A stretch of DNA of 46,879 bases from CAYUVF01 sp964448045 (GCA_964448045.1 CAYUVF010000031.1:1-46879); one strand, 5' to 3'. Positions 24,092-33,121 are shown, numbered from the stretch's first letter. A program made the numbers and translations. The notes: generated from the sequence alone by a model not told the origin.

Positions 24092-24628
24092 ATGACCGAC
24101 CGCATGTTCAGTCCGTGGCGCTCGGAATACGTGACCGGGGCGGCCGATCGGCCCCCACCGGCGGAGGGGGAAGCATCGCTCTTTGCCCGCCTGGAAGCGG
24201 AGCACCACGACGAAGAGAATCTGATTTTGTGGCGCGGCGATCAGGTCTTTGTCATCATGAATCGCTATCCGTACAACAACGGCCATCTGCTCATCGTGCC
24301 GTATCGCGAGGTCGCCGCCTACGAGAACCTGCATCCGGAGGAGCAAATGGCCCTCGCCCGCACCATCGAACGCTGCATCCGCTGGCTGCGCCACGCGCTC
24401 GACCCCGAGGGTTTCAACGTGGGCCTGAACCTGGGCGAAGCCTCCGGTGCCGGCGTGCCGGAGCATCTGCACATGCACGTCGTTCCGCGCTGGGGCGGTG
24501 ACACCAATTTCATGACGACCACGGGCGACATGCGTGTGATTCCCGAGGCGCTGCGTGTGACGTATCGCAAGCTGCGCGCGGCTATCGATGCGGTGGATGC
24601 CCGTCCGAATGCACCGGCCGAGTCGTAG
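24092..24628 (+). CDS. HIT family nucleotide hydrolase/transferase
   Basis: The His-triad motif HLHMHVVPRW at about residues 128-137 identifies this as a HIT superfamily member. The N-terminal MTDRMFSPWRSEYV start and YPYNNGHLLIVPYREV resemble AP4A phosphorylase-like or Fhit-type HIT proteins in actinobacteria and Bacteroidota. Such enzymes cleave dinucleoside polyphosphates or nucleoside phosphoramidates. Total length is 178 aa. An ATG or TTG a few codons upstream (24065-24068) is possible. It stands 45 bp ahead of the flippase-like gene on the same strand. Confidence 0.88.
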   Translation: MTDRMFSPWRSEYVTGAADRPPPAEGEASLFARLEAEHHDEENLILWRGDQVFVIMNRYPYNNGHLLIVPYREVAAYENLHPEEQMALARTIERCIRWLRHALDPEGFNVGLNLGEASGAGVPEHLHMHVVPRWGGDTNFMTTTGDMRVIPEALRVTYRKLRAAIDAVDARPNAPAES

Positions 24629-24673
24629 CCCGCTCGGTTCCCGACGCCTTGCTGCCTAACTGGTTCGGCTTTC

Positions 24674-25828
24674 ATGCCCGACTCCTCGCTCACGTCTGAG
24701 CCGGCGCCCTCGAACGGGGCCTCCAGCCTCACCGACAAGCTGCCCAGCTCCATCTCGGTGCGCAACGTGCTTGGGCCGGTGCTGCTCAGCCTGCTGGTGC
24801 TGGCCGCTATCGGCTATTTCACGTTCGACGCGAGCGCCTTCCGTCTGATGCGCGAGCACCTGCATCCAGGATTTCTTGCCCTGGCGATCCTGACGACCTT
24901 CAGCCGCGTGCTCCTCGGCGGATGGCGGCTGAGCTACATCGCTCGCGGACGACTCACCCTGATGTCGGGGACGCGCGCGCAACTGGCGTGGGAGTTTTTC
25001 TCGAACGTGACCCCGTCGACCATTGGCGGCGGCCCGGTGGCTACGCTGTATATGGCCCGCGACCAGGACATTCCCATCGGCGAAGCTACGGCGTTCTTCC
25101 TGTTTGCCATGCTGATGGATCAGCTCTGGTTCGTCGTGTCGATCCCCGTCATCATCGTGGCGACGTTCAACATGGAGCTGATCCCGGCGGCTGTCGGCGA
25201 CATCGGCCTCTGGACGTTTATGGCCTTCTTCGCCGGGATGCTCACGTGGTCGTGCCTGTTCGCGTATGCCACACTCGTCCGCCCCGATCTGCTCGAACGC
25301 CTCGCCGACCGCCTCTTTCGCTTCAAATACCTGGAGCGCTTTCACGAACGGGTGATGACCGAGATGCGCACGCTCGCCCGCCGGGCCCGTACCCTGCGCG
25401 GCCAGCCGCCCCGCTTTTACGTAACGGGCTTTCTAATCACCGCCGGCATGTGGCTGATGCGCTACCTGCTTGTCCTCTTCGTCGTCTGGAGCGTCGTGGC
25501 CAACTTCGACAAAATCCTGCTGCTCTTGCGCACAGCAACGATGATCCTGTGCTCCCTCATCATGCCCACCCCCGGTGGTTCGGGCGGACTTGAAGGACTC
25601 TACGCCTTCTTCATCGGTCCGCTCATGCCCGACGCGCTCGTGGTCCCAACGCTCCTCACCTGGCGCACCCTGGGCTATTACATCTTCATCGCCCTCGGCG
25701 CCTACCTCTTCATCCACCAGATCCAGAAGACCCTGCAGGATACGCCCGATACCGCTGCCGCACCGGCGAACGGGCAGCCCGAATCTGCCGCCTCCGTCCC
25801 CTCTTCCAACCCCGAACCGGCCGAGTAA
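24674..25828 (+). CDS. Lysylphosphatidylglycerol synthase TM region / flippase-like family (UPF0104, TIGR00374)
   Basis: This 384-aa integral membrane protein has about eight hydrophobic helices. Family signatures are AWEFFSNVTPSTIGGGPVA (about 95-115), the helix pair around ATAFFLFAMLMDQLWFVVS, and the C-terminal MPTPGGSGGLEGLYAFF (about 297-313). The TPSTIGGGP and GGSGGLE motifs are the recognised UPF0104 landmarks. Relatives include the membrane half of MprF without its synthetase domain, which suggests lipid or glycolipid flipping or transfer; the substrate is unknown. It is 3 bp ahead of the DUF72 gene, so the two are translationally coupled. Confidence 0.87.
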   Translation: MPDSSLTSEPAPSNGASSLTDKLPSSISVRNVLGPVLLSLLVLAAIGYFTFDASAFRLMREHLHPGFLALAILTTFSRVLLGGWRLSYIARGRLTLMSGTRAQLAWEFFSNVTPSTIGGGPVATLYMARDQDIPIGEATAFFLFAMLMDQLWFVVSIPVIIVATFNMELIPAAVGDIGLWTFMAFFAGMLTWSCLFAYATLVRPDLLERLADRLFRFKYLERFHERVMTEMRTLARRARTLRGQPPRFYVTGFLITAGMWLMRYLLVLFVVWSVVANFDKILLLLRTATMILCSLIMPTPGGSGGLEGLYAFFIGPLMPDALVVPTLLTWRTLGYYIFIALGAYLFIHQIQKTLQDTPDTAAAPANGQPESAASVPSSNPEPAE

Positions 25829-25831
25829 ACC

Positions 25832-26896
25832 ATGTCTGAGGTCTCAATCGACGAACGCCGCCAGCGTGCCGACGCGTTCGATTTCCACTCGATCCATCCC
25901 AACGTGCGCTTCGGTACGGCCAGCGACCGCTACGCCGGCTGGATCGGACAGATCTACCCAAAGCGCTACACCGATCAGGTGTCCTCACGCAAACGAACCC
26001 TCGGCGGCGAAACCTACGAGGAGCGAACGCTACCGGTCGAATCCGTACGTGCGTACTTCGACCACTTCAGCGTGTTGGAGCTGGATTTCACGTTCTACCG
26101 CCCCCTGCACGATGCCGATGACGAGCCCACGAACAACCGCTTCGTGCTGTCCAAATACGCCGATCACGCCCCCGACGACGCCGCCTTCCTGCTCAAGGCG
26201 CCACAGATGTTTTTTGCGCGGACCCTCCGACGGAGCCGTAGCGGGGCCGTCCGCTATATCGACAACCCCGACTTCCTGGATGCCGAGGCGTACCTTCAGC
26301 AGTTTCACCGCCCTGCGCTCGATGTCCTGGGCGACCGGCTGGCCGGCGTGCTCTTCCAGCAGGAGTACCAGCGCGTCGGGGATAGCCCATCGCCCGAGGA
26401 AAACGTCGAGGAGCTGGACTCCTTCTTCCACTCGCTCCCCGACGACGTGCAGGCTCACCTCGAATTGCGCTCCGAGCATCTGCTCACCGATGCGTACTTC
26501 GACTGGCTTGCCAACCGCGGCCTGGGCTTCATCTTCAGCCACTGGACGTGGCTGCCCGCCATCCGCAGTCAATGGGCCATGTGTGGCGAGCGCTTCACCG
26601 CCGCGGATGACACCGTCGTCGCCCGCCTCCTAACGCCGCGCGACATGAAATACGCCGAGGCCTACGCCAACGCCTATCCGTTCGACGAGCGCACCCCGAA
26701 ACTGGCCGGCACCCAGCAGGCACACGACATGGTGCTCGATGCGACCGCGCTCGTCTACCAGGCCGAGGCGCAGAGCGCGCTCCTCAACCTGATCGCCAAC
26801 AACCGCGCCTGGGGCAACGCGCCCGATCTCGCTCGCACGATTGCCCATCGGGTGCTCGATGAAGAAGAGCGACGCGCCGGGAATACTGCGAGTTAG
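25832..26896 (+). CDS. DUF72 domain protein
   Basis: This 354-aa protein matches DUF72 (YecE-like TIM barrel). Visible landmarks are VRFGTASDRYAGWIG (about 30-44), the FDHFSVLELDFTFYRP stretch (family: vEvnstFYr), DDAAFLLKAPQMF (family: fl.fkaP), the LGDRLAGVLFQ strand (family: lG..lgpvLfQ) and HLELRSEHLL (family: vElRh..w). Substrate and function are not established. It starts 3 bp after the flippase-like gene, implying a shared transcript. Compared with typical DUF72 proteins of 240-280 aa it is long because of inserts between the barrel elements. Confidence 0.8.
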   Translation: MSEVSIDERRQRADAFDFHSIHPNVRFGTASDRYAGWIGQIYPKRYTDQVSSRKRTLGGETYEERTLPVESVRAYFDHFSVLELDFTFYRPLHDADDEPTNNRFVLSKYADHAPDDAAFLLKAPQMFFARTLRRSRSGAVRYIDNPDFLDAEAYLQQFHRPALDVLGDRLAGVLFQQEYQRVGDSPSPEENVEELDSFFHSLPDDVQAHLELRSEHLLTDAYFDWLANRGLGFIFSHWTWLPAIRSQWAMCGERFTAADDTVVARLLTPRDMKYAEAYANAYPFDERTPKLAGTQQAHDMVLDATALVYQAEAQSALLNLIANNRAWGNAPDLARTIAHRVLDEEERRAGNTAS

Positions 26897-26955
26897 GGAA
26901 CGGAGCAAGTTGGAAAGAGGGCGACTCATTCTCCTCTATTTTCCCACTTCCCGTT
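26897..26955. repeat. Seven-base phased spacer between DUF72 and ruvX
   Basis: On the minus strand the spacer reads AAACGGG-AAGTGGG-AAAATAG and, farther on, CTCTTTC-CAACTTG-CTCCGTT. The two halves are roughly inverse complementary, so the convergent genes share a weak hairpin that could serve as a bidirectional terminator. The evidence for termination is modest. Confidence 0.4.
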
Positions 26956-27408
26956 TCATCCGTACCCCGACGCATCCAAATAATCCTGTAGGATCAGCGC
27001 GGCTGCGGCGGCATCCACGCGGCCTTTCTCGTCTTTCGGATGCTTCTTCGCCGTTGCGCCGATGGTGCGTAGCGCGTCTTTCGCCATCTCGGAGGTAAAC
27101 CGCTCATCGCGCTTGACGATCTCGATGCCCGGAAAGGCGTTGCGCAGCCGGTTGATGTACTGCTGCACCCGCTCGGTCGCCGTACCTTCCTCGCCCTCCA
27201 GCGTAAGCGGCCAACCGACGACAATCACCTCGACGCCCTCCTCATCGTGCAGACGGCGGATCGCGTCGACCGCCCCCTTGCGCGTGAACGCCCCCAGCGG
27301 CCGGGCGAACATCCGCAGCGGGTCGGCCACGGCAACGCCAACGCGCTTCGTCCCGAAATCGACCCCCACAATGCGCGGCGCCGATGCGCCAATGGCCGCA
27401 CCCATCAC
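26956..27408 (-). CDS. ruvX: Putative Holliday junction resolvase / pre-16S rRNA nuclease YqgF (RuvX)
   Basis: YqgF has an RNase H-like fold and acts in 16S rRNA 5'-end maturation, with a proposed role in Holliday junction resolution. Motifs: VGVDFGTKRVGVAVADP with the first catalytic Asp (about residue 16), VIVVGWPLTLEGEEG, VKRDERFTSEMAKDAL and the C-terminal GRVDAAAAALILQDYL with the last acidic residue. The 150-aa length is normal. The start is ATGATG, and either Met can serve. It lies 50 bp downstream of the HU/IHF gene on the same strand. Confidence 0.93.
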   Translation of the reverse strand: MMGAAIGASAPRIVGVDFGTKRVGVAVADPLRMFARPLGAFTRKGAVDAIRRLHDEEGVEVIVVGWPLTLEGEEGTATERVQQYINRLRNAFPGIEIVKRDERFTSEMAKDALRTIGATAKKHPKDEKGRVDAAAAALILQDYLDASGYG

Positions 27409-27458
27409 GATAAGAGCACAACGGGAATCATGGACAGATCAGGTGGAGGGGTAGCGGT

Positions 27459-27845
27459 TCAGTCCTCGGCCGCGGAGCCGTCGCCGCGATGCTTGTCGGC
27501 ACTCCCGTCCGGGATCGCATAATCGAGCTCGCGCAGTGGGGTCTGCAAGACCTCTTTGATGCGCTTGCTGGGCTTGAAGTGCGTCTTTCGCCGGCTCGGG
27601 ATAAAGACGGTTTCGTTCGTCTGCGGATTCCGCGCCTTGGGCTTGGCTTTGGTCTTCTTCACCTCAAACACCCCGAAATCGCGTAGTTCGATCCGGCGCT
27701 CCGGATCCGCCTCGATGATCAGGTCGCCAATAGCCGTGATGACAGCACTCACCCAGGGTTCGCTCTGGTAGATGGGCTCATCCATCATCTCCGCTACGCG
27801 CCGCGAAATGTCTTTTTTCGTGAGCGTTTCAGGTCGATCAGACAT
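27459..27845 (-). CDS. HU/IHF family DNA-binding protein with acidic C-terminal tail
   Basis: This nucleoid-associated protein bends DNA as a dimer. It begins MSDRPETLTKKDISRRVAEM (ATG 27843-27845), has the helical dimer core (residues 9-50), IELRDFGVFEVKKTKAK and the DNA-binding arm KARNPQTNETVFIPSRRKTH, with the intercalating Pro in ARNPQT. After the normal end near residue 102 it carries about 26 extra residues (LDYAIPDGSADKHRGDGSAA) rich in Asp. An upstream in-frame Met (27872) is less likely. It precedes ruvX. Confidence 0.9.
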   Translation of the reverse strand: MSDRPETLTKKDISRRVAEMMDEPIYQSEPWVSAVITAIGDLIIEADPERRIELRDFGVFEVKKTKAKPKARNPQTNETVFIPSRRKTHFKPSKRIKEVLQTPLRELDYAIPDGSADKHRGDGSAAED

Positions 27846-27932
27846 GGTTGGAATTGGATATTCGGTACGCATCGCAATGCCAACCTAATCACGCGGGGTG
27901 AAGAACATCAATGCCCTACGGCCGCGCCCCGT

Positions 27933-30176
27933 CTATTCTTCGAACCGATACACGCCGTGAATCCCGTCGATGCGCTTGAGCCGCTCCATCAGACGGCGTA
28001 AATGCTCCAGATCGCTCACGTGCAGCACGATGGTACCCGAGAAAATGCCGTCCTCTGAGTCGACCGTAATCGAGCGGATGTTCGTCTTCAGATTCTTCGA
28101 GATGACCGTCGTAATGTCGTTCACCATGCCAACGCGGTCTTCGCCCATCAGCCGCAGCGCGGCGACGAACTGGATGTCTTTCTGCCGGCTCCAGTCCACC
28201 TTCAGAATGCGATCGGGCCGATTGACGAGCAGATCCGGGGCGTTGCGGCAGTTGGTGCGGTGAATGTTGATGGTGCCCGTCTTGCTAACGTAGCCGAAGA
28301 CCTCGTCGCCCGGGATCGGGTTGCAGCACGCGGCGTAGTTGACGGCCAGATCCGTCTGCAGCTCGCCGTTGATGAGCAGCGCCTGCTTGCCTGTGGTCTG
28401 CGCCGTGTCGAGGAATTTTTCGTACTTTTGCCGCAGCGAGTCCTCGTCCGTCCCGTCGGCTGCCCCGTTCTCACTCGCCCGCTGGCCTTTTTTGATGTAC
28501 TGGATGAGCTCCTCCACGTCGTAGAGGCCGCTGCCGATCTCGTAAAAGAGCTGCTGCAAATCGGGAAACTTGAGCTCGTGCGCGTACTCCTGCAGATCGT
28601 GATCACTGATCTCCAGATTGGCTCGACCCGACTTCTTTTGCCAGATTTCGCGCCCCAGGTCGGCCGCCTCGCGGCGCTTCTTGTTGCGCCAGTGGCGGAT
28701 GCGACTCCGCGCCTTGTGGGTGACGACGAAGTTCATCCAGTCGGGATTGGGGGTCTGCTTCTTTGAGGTGATGATCTCAACCTGGTCGCCGCTCTTGAGC
28801 TCGTGCGAGAGCGGCACCATCTTGCCGTTCACCTTCGCCCCGATGCACTGCATGCCCACCTCAGTGTGCACCTTGAAGGCGAAGTCGACGGGCGTGGCGC
28901 CGCTGGGCAGCGTCATCAGATCGCCCATCGGCGTGAAGACGTAGATCTCCTCATCGTAGAGGTTCAGCCGGAACTCCTTGACGAACTCGGTCGCGGCCTC
29001 GGGCTTCGGATTTTCGAGCAGATCGCGGACCCAGTCGAGGAAGCGGTCCATCTCCCGATCGGAGTCGTCGACGCCCTCCTTGTACTTCCAGTGCGCGGCG
29101 ACGCCCTTTTCGGCGATCTCGTGCATCTCCTGCGTACGGATCTGCACCTCCACGCGGCGGCCCTCCGGCCCCAGCACGGTTGTGTGGAGGCTCTGGTAGC
29201 CGTTTGACTTCGGCACCGAGATGAAGTCGCGGAAACGCTCCGGCAGCGGCTTGTACAGATCCGTCACCAGCGAGTAAACGCGCCAGCAGTCCTCCTTGCC
29301 CTTTTTGCCGTCACTCTGAAGCACCACGCGGATCGCGAAGATGTCGTAGATCTCATCGAGCGGCTGGTTCTTGCGCTTCATCTTGCGATGGATCGAGTAC
29401 ATGTTCTTGACCCGCCCGTAGATCTCGAACTCAAAACCCTCCTCGCGCAACAACTCGCGCAGCGGATCGGTGAACGACTCGATGTAGGCTTCCCGCTCCT
29501 CGCGGCCCGCCTGCAGGCTGCGAGCAATTTCTTCGTACGCCTCCGGGTTCAGGACCTGAAACGACAGATCCTCCAGCTCGCTCTTGACCACAAACAGCCC
29601 GAAGCGGTGCGCCAGCGGCGCAAATAGATCAATCGTTTCGCTCGCCTTCTTGAGCTGTTTCTTCTTCGGAAGCGCCTGGATCGTCCGCATGTTGTGCAAC
29701 CGATCCGCAAACTTGACCAGGATGACGCGGATGTCCGACGCCATCGAGAGCATCAGCTTGCGCACGTTCTCGGCCTGGCCCAGCTCGCGGCTGTCGAAGA
29801 CGCCTTTGATCTTGGTCAACCCGTCGATGATGGTTGCCATCGTCTCGCCGAACTCCTCACGGATCAGGTCCAGCGAGAGCTCCGTGTCCTCCACCACGTC
29901 GTGCAGGAGCGCCGCCCCCACGCTCATGTCATCGAAGCCGATGTCTCGGGCGACGATCTTCGCTACCTCCAGTGGATGGCTGATGTAGCGCTCGCCCGAA
30001 GCGCGCCAATCGTTGCGGTGCGCCCAGTAGCCCAGCCGGAACGCCCGCCGGATCATGTCATCGTCGACGGAGCCGAGGTGCTCGTGACAGAGGTGAAGGA
30101 GCTCGCCCAGCTGCTCCTCGAACTTGGGCTCGATATCGAGGTCGGCCTTCTTCAAAATGGCGGAGGATTGCAGCAT
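27933..30176 (-). CDS. rel: Bifunctional (p)ppGpp synthetase/hydrolase Rel (SpoT/RSH)
   Basis: This long RSH protein makes and degrades (p)ppGpp in the stringent response. The 747 aa from ATG 30174-30176 contain, in order: an HD hydrolase domain (about 40-195; RYISHPLEVAKIV, LLHDVVEDT, KFADRLHNMRT), the synthetase domain (about 240-360; GRVKNMYSIHRKM, GYQSLHTTV, EVQIRT), a TGS domain (about 400-460; DLMTLPSGATPVDFAFKVHT), a helical/zinc-finger region (NYAACCNPIPGDEVFGYV) and a C-terminal ACT domain (about 670-747). HD residues look intact, so hydrolase activity is expected along with synthesis. An upstream in-frame extension (to 30362) contains the rplQ terminator region and is rejected. Confidence 0.95.
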   Translation of the reverse strand: MLQSSAILKKADLDIEPKFEEQLGELLHLCHEHLGSVDDDMIRRAFRLGYWAHRNDWRASGERYISHPLEVAKIVARDIGFDDMSVGAALLHDVVEDTELSLDLIREEFGETMATIIDGLTKIKGVFDSRELGQAENVRKLMLSMASDIRVILVKFADRLHNMRTIQALPKKKQLKKASETIDLFAPLAHRFGLFVVKSELEDLSFQVLNPEAYEEIARSLQAGREEREAYIESFTDPLRELLREEGFEFEIYGRVKNMYSIHRKMKRKNQPLDEIYDIFAIRVVLQSDGKKGKEDCWRVYSLVTDLYKPLPERFRDFISVPKSNGYQSLHTTVLGPEGRRVEVQIRTQEMHEIAEKGVAAHWKYKEGVDDSDREMDRFLDWVRDLLENPKPEAATEFVKEFRLNLYDEEIYVFTPMGDLMTLPSGATPVDFAFKVHTEVGMQCIGAKVNGKMVPLSHELKSGDQVEIITSKKQTPNPDWMNFVVTHKARSRIRHWRNKKRREAADLGREIWQKKSGRANLEISDHDLQEYAHELKFPDLQQLFYEIGSGLYDVEELIQYIKKGQRASENGAADGTDEDSLRQKYEKFLDTAQTTGKQALLINGELQTDLAVNYAACCNPIPGDEVFGYVSKTGTINIHRTNCRNAPDLLVNRPDRILKVDWSRQKDIQFVAALRLMGEDRVGMVNDITTVISKNLKTNIRSITVDSEDGIFSGTIVLHVSDLEHLRRLMERLKRIDGIHGVYRFEE

Positions 30177-30321
30177 GGCGGATCGACTGCTTGAATGTGC
30201 TATACGACCACGGTATAAACCGCCAATGCATTCGGAAGGTTCACCCGCCCTGCCGCACGCGATCGAGCCCATGACCACGTTGTGAGCTCTCCCTATGCGC
30301 CGCCGGATCCACCCAAACGCG

Positions 30322-30351
30322 AAAAAGGCGCTCCCCGCATCGGGAAGCGCC
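30322..30351 (-). terminator. Rho-independent terminator at the end of the ribosomal supercluster
   Basis: On the minus strand AGGCGCTTCCC pairs with GGGGAGCGCCT across a GATGC-type loop (one mismatch), followed directly by TTTTTC. It lies 57 bp past the rplQ stop and would terminate the alpha operon before rel. Confidence 0.88.
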
Positions 30352-30407
30352 TCTTCGATCAAGCCTCTTCGATCAATTGGAACGATGTGCTGAGTAGACC
30401 CCGCACA

Positions 30408-30860
30408 CTACTCGTCGTCGGATGAACGGCTACCCTTGCCGCTTCCGCGTCGCGTACCGCCCGAGGACGAGCTGCTCCCGCCCGTACCGGCCGGCCGGAC
30501 ATCGTTGTAGTCGACCAACTCCACCATGGCGATCTCGGCCCCATCGCCGGAGCGCTGCCCCAGCTTGATGATGCGGGTGTATCCGCCGGGCCGGCTGCCG
30601 ACCTTATCGGCCACCTCGCCGAAAAGCTCATTGATCGCCTCCTTATCCTGCAGATGGCGAAATACCTGCTTGCGATTGTGATCCGTGTCGTCCTTCGCCC
30701 GCGTGATGAGCGGTTCTACGAACGGCCGTAGGGCCTTCGCCTTGGCCAGCGTCGTCTTGATGCGCTTGTTCTCAATCAGCGCGCTCGACAGCGCCGCAAG
30801 CGTCTTCTTGCGGTGCGTGTTCGTACGCCCCAGCTTTTTGCCTTTCTTCCGATGTCTCAT
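30408..30860 (-). CDS. rplQ: 50S ribosomal protein L17
   Basis: L17 contacts 23S rRNA near the exit tunnel region of the large subunit. The core (1-125) is canonical: MRHRKKGKKLGRTNTHRKK, RIKTTLAKAKALRPFVEPLI and GGYTRIIKLGQRSGDGAEIAMVELV. The 150-aa protein ends with a Ser/Gly/Arg-rich low-complexity tail (GTGGSSSSSGGTRRGSGKGS) that most short L17s lack. It is the last gene of the alpha operon, 87 bp after rpoA, and is followed by the terminator. Confidence 0.97.
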   Translation of the reverse strand: MRHRKKGKKLGRTNTHRKKTLAALSSALIENKRIKTTLAKAKALRPFVEPLITRAKDDTDHNRKQVFRHLQDKEAINELFGEVADKVGSRPGGYTRIIKLGQRSGDGAEIAMVELVDYNDVRPAGTGGSSSSSGGTRRGSGKGSRSSDDE

Positions 30861-30947
30861 GAGTTCGTCTCAGATTACAAATGTGCAAGTGCGTGCCTTC
30901 GATGCCGCTGCGACCGAGAGAGGCGCGACGGGTTGGACGCGAACCGG

Positions 30948-31952
30948 TTAGCTGGATGCCTTTTCTTCGAGGTATTCTTCGACGTTCATGCCAAAGTGCA
31001 ATCCGCGCTCCTCCAGCACCTCGACGAGCTCCTGCAGCGACTTGCGTCCAAAGTTGCGGAACTTGAGCATCTCTTTTTCCTCACGCCGCACCAGATCGCC
31101 AATCGTTTTGATGCTGGCGGCCTTCAGGCAGTTGTGCGAACGCACGGAGAGGTCAAGCTCGTCCACCGGCTGAGCCAACAGCTCGCGGATGCGCTGCACC
31201 TCTTCGTCGACTTCCTGCTCCTCAACGGCGGGCTCGGGCTCCTCTTCCATCTGGATGAAGAAGTTGACGTGGTCGCGCAGGATGGCCGCAGCCCGCGTCA
31301 GCGCATCTTCCGGATGAATAGAACCGTCCGTCTCGATGTCGATGGCCAACTCCTCGTAATCGATTTTCTGCCCGACGCGCATGGGCTTGACGTTGTACTT
31401 CACATTCTTGATCGGCGTGAAGATCGAGTCGATGGCGATGACGCCGATGGGATCGTCCTCGCGCTTGTTTTCATCGGCCGGGATATAACCGCGGCCGAAG
31501 CCCACCCGCAAATCGACGTTGATCTGCGCATCGTCGGCCAGCGTGGCGATGTGAAGATCGGGATTAAGCACCTCGAACTCGGAGGTGGCATCCGCGATGT
31601 CCGCGGCGGTCCACTTGCCGGGACCGCTCTTGCTGAGGTGGAGATTGGCCTCCTTGAACTCGTCGGACCGGAAGCGCACGTCCTTGAGGTTCAGGATGAT
31701 ATCGGAGACGTCTTCGGAGACGCCGGGGATCGTAGCGAACTCGTGCTGCACCCCGTCAATCTTGATCGCGGTTATCGCAATGCCCTGAAGCGAGGACAGC
31801 AGAACGCGGCGGAGGGCGTTTCCGATGGTCACCCCATAACCCCGTTCGAGTGGTCGAATCACGAATCGGCCGTGGGTTTCCGAGGCGTCGTCCACCTCGA
31901 TGCCTTCCGGCATTTGGAGCCCGTAATTATTCATAGATTGAGTATCGGTCAT
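30948..31952 (-). CDS. rpoA: DNA-directed RNA polymerase subunit alpha
   Basis: RpoA dimerises to nucleate RNA polymerase and its C-terminal domain contacts UP elements and activators. The 334 aa include the alpha-NTD (ERGYGVTIGNALRRVLLSSL, GIAITAIKIDGVQHEFATIPGV), an acidic linker (EEEPEPAVEEQEVDEE, about 243-258) and the alpha-CTD (ELDLSVRSHNCLKAASIKTI, GRKSLQEL). The length and domain layout are normal. Met7 (MNNYG) is an alternative start. It lies between rpsD and rplQ in standard alpha-operon order. Confidence 0.97.
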   Translation of the reverse strand: MTDTQSMNNYGLQMPEGIEVDDASETHGRFVIRPLERGYGVTIGNALRRVLLSSLQGIAITAIKIDGVQHEFATIPGVSEDVSDIILNLKDVRFRSDEFKEANLHLSKSGPGKWTAADIADATSEFEVLNPDLHIATLADDAQINVDLRVGFGRGYIPADENKREDDPIGVIAIDSIFTPIKNVKYNVKPMRVGQKIDYEELAIDIETDGSIHPEDALTRAAAILRDHVNFFIQMEEEPEPAVEEQEVDEEVQRIRELLAQPVDELDLSVRSHNCLKAASIKTIGDLVRREEKEMLKFRNFGRKSLQELVEVLEERGLHFGMNVEEYLEEKASS

Positions 31953-32028
31953 TTCATTCCTCTCACTGCAAGTATCACGCGTGCCCGGCTGCTCACGAAG
32001 GTCGCCAGCGGCGCCTCCGGTGCCTCGA

Positions 32029-32631
32029 TTACTTCGAGTACAGCTCGACGATCAGCTGCTCCTCGATGTTTTCCGGGATATCCTGACGCTCCGGAAAATC
32101 CAGGAACTTGCCCTTCATCTCTTCGCGATCGACCTCAAGCCACGGAAACGTGCGGCGATTATGCTTGACGTTGTCCTGGATCACTTCGAGCTGCTTGCTC
32201 TTGGGACGCACCTCTACCACATCATCGGGTCCCACCTCGTAGGATGGGATATTGACGATCTGGTCGTTGACCAGGATATGGCGGTGCGAGACGAACTGGC
32301 GGGCCTGCCGCCGCGTCCGTGCAAACCCCATCCGGAAGACGGTGTTGTCCAACCGGGCTTCGAGAAGCTTGAGCAAGGTCTCGCCCGTGACGCCGCGCTG
32401 GCGCGTGGCCTTGTCGAACAGGTTCTTGAATTGCTTCTCCAGCAGGCCGTACGTGTACTTCGCTTTTTGCTTTTCTTTGAGCTGTACGGCGTACTCGCTC
32501 TCGCGTCGGCGGCGTCCCCGCCCGTGCTGTCCGGGCGGATACGGCTTGCGCTCCAGCGCCTTGCTGGGCCCAAAGATGGGCTCTTTGAACCGTCGTGCAA
32601 TCTTTTGCTTGGGGCCTCTATATCGAGCCAT
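32029..32631 (-). CDS. rpsD: 30S ribosomal protein S4
   Basis: S4 nucleates 30S assembly by binding the 5' domain of 16S rRNA. The 200-aa protein begins MARYRGPKQKIARRFKEPIF, has QHGRGRRRRESEYAVQLKEKQ and the S4 RNA-binding domain LLKLLEARLDNTVFRMGFA, RRQARQFVSHRHILVNDQ. The N-terminal zinc-binding Cys of some S4 proteins are absent (C- form). In many bacteria S4 autoregulates the alpha operon; no pseudoknot was evaluated here. The 5' spacer to rpsK carries the A/T-rich phased repeat. Confidence 0.97.
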   Translation of the reverse strand: MARYRGPKQKIARRFKEPIFGPSKALERKPYPPGQHGRGRRRRESEYAVQLKEKQKAKYTYGLLEKQFKNLFDKATRQRGVTGETLLKLLEARLDNTVFRMGFARTRRQARQFVSHRHILVNDQIVNIPSYEVGPDDVVEVRPKSKQLEVIQDNVKHNRRTFPWLEVDREEMKGKFLDFPERQDIPENIEEQLIVELYSK

Positions 32632-32639
32632 ATTTTACG

Positions 32640-32716
32640 TTTAGATTGTCAATTGTTGATTTTGATCGATTGCAGATGGGAAATCGAAGCCACCCGCAAT
32701 CCAAAATCCCAAAGAA
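32640..32716. repeat. A/T-rich seven-base phased spacer between rpsK and rpsD
   Basis: The spacer is far A/T-richer than its surroundings. On the minus strand it reads TGGGATT-TTGGATT-GCGGGTG and later AATCGAT-CAAAATC-AACAATT-GACAATC. The two halves share GATTTTG/GGATTGC motifs in inverse orientation, giving an imperfect hairpin. It contains no gene. Confidence 0.5.
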
Positions 32717-33121
32717 TTAGACGCGGCGACGCTTGGGCGGACGACATCCGTTGTGCGGAAGGGGCGTCACGTCGCGGATCGTGGCGACTTCGATGCCGAC
32801 CTCGTCCATTGCCCGAATCGCACCCTCACGGCCCGATCCCGGTCCTTTGACGAAGACATCCACGCGCCGCAAGCCCAGGTCGTACGCCTCCTGAGCGGCG
32901 GCCTTACCGGCCTGCTGCGCCGCGTACGGCGTATTCTTACGGCTGCCCTTGAAGCCCATCTTACCGGCACTGGCCCACGAAATCGTGTTGCCGTACTGGT
33001 CGGTGATCGTCACGATCACGTTGTTGAACGTCGCCTTCACGTAGGCGCGTCCATTGGACTCCACAACAACGTTCTTTTTGCGAACGGCGCGCCGGCCGCC
33101 TCTCTTATTTCCTTTCGCCAT
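32717..33121 (-). CDS. rpsK: 30S ribosomal protein S11
   Basis: S11 sits on the platform of the small subunit near the E site and mRNA exit. The 134-aa protein shows AYVKATFNNVIVTITDQYGN, GFKGSRKNTPYAAQQAGKAA and the C-terminal DVTPLPHNGCRPPKRRRV signature, all canonical. The N-terminal basic tail (KGNKRGGRRAVRKKN) is typical. It follows rpsM by 93 bp and precedes rpsD. Confidence 0.97.
   Translation of the reverse strand: MAKGNKRGGRRAVRKKNVVVESNGRAYVKATFNNVIVTITDQYGNTISWASAGKMGFKGSRKNTPYAAQQAGKAAAQEAYDLGLRRVDVFVKGPGSGREGAIRAMDEVGIEVATIRDVTPLPHNGCRPPKRRRV

Noticed and set aside
30177..30362. N-terminal extension of Rel
   Set aside because: The extra residues have no RSH similarity and would include the transcription terminator of the ribosomal cluster; the ATG at 30176 fits the family.
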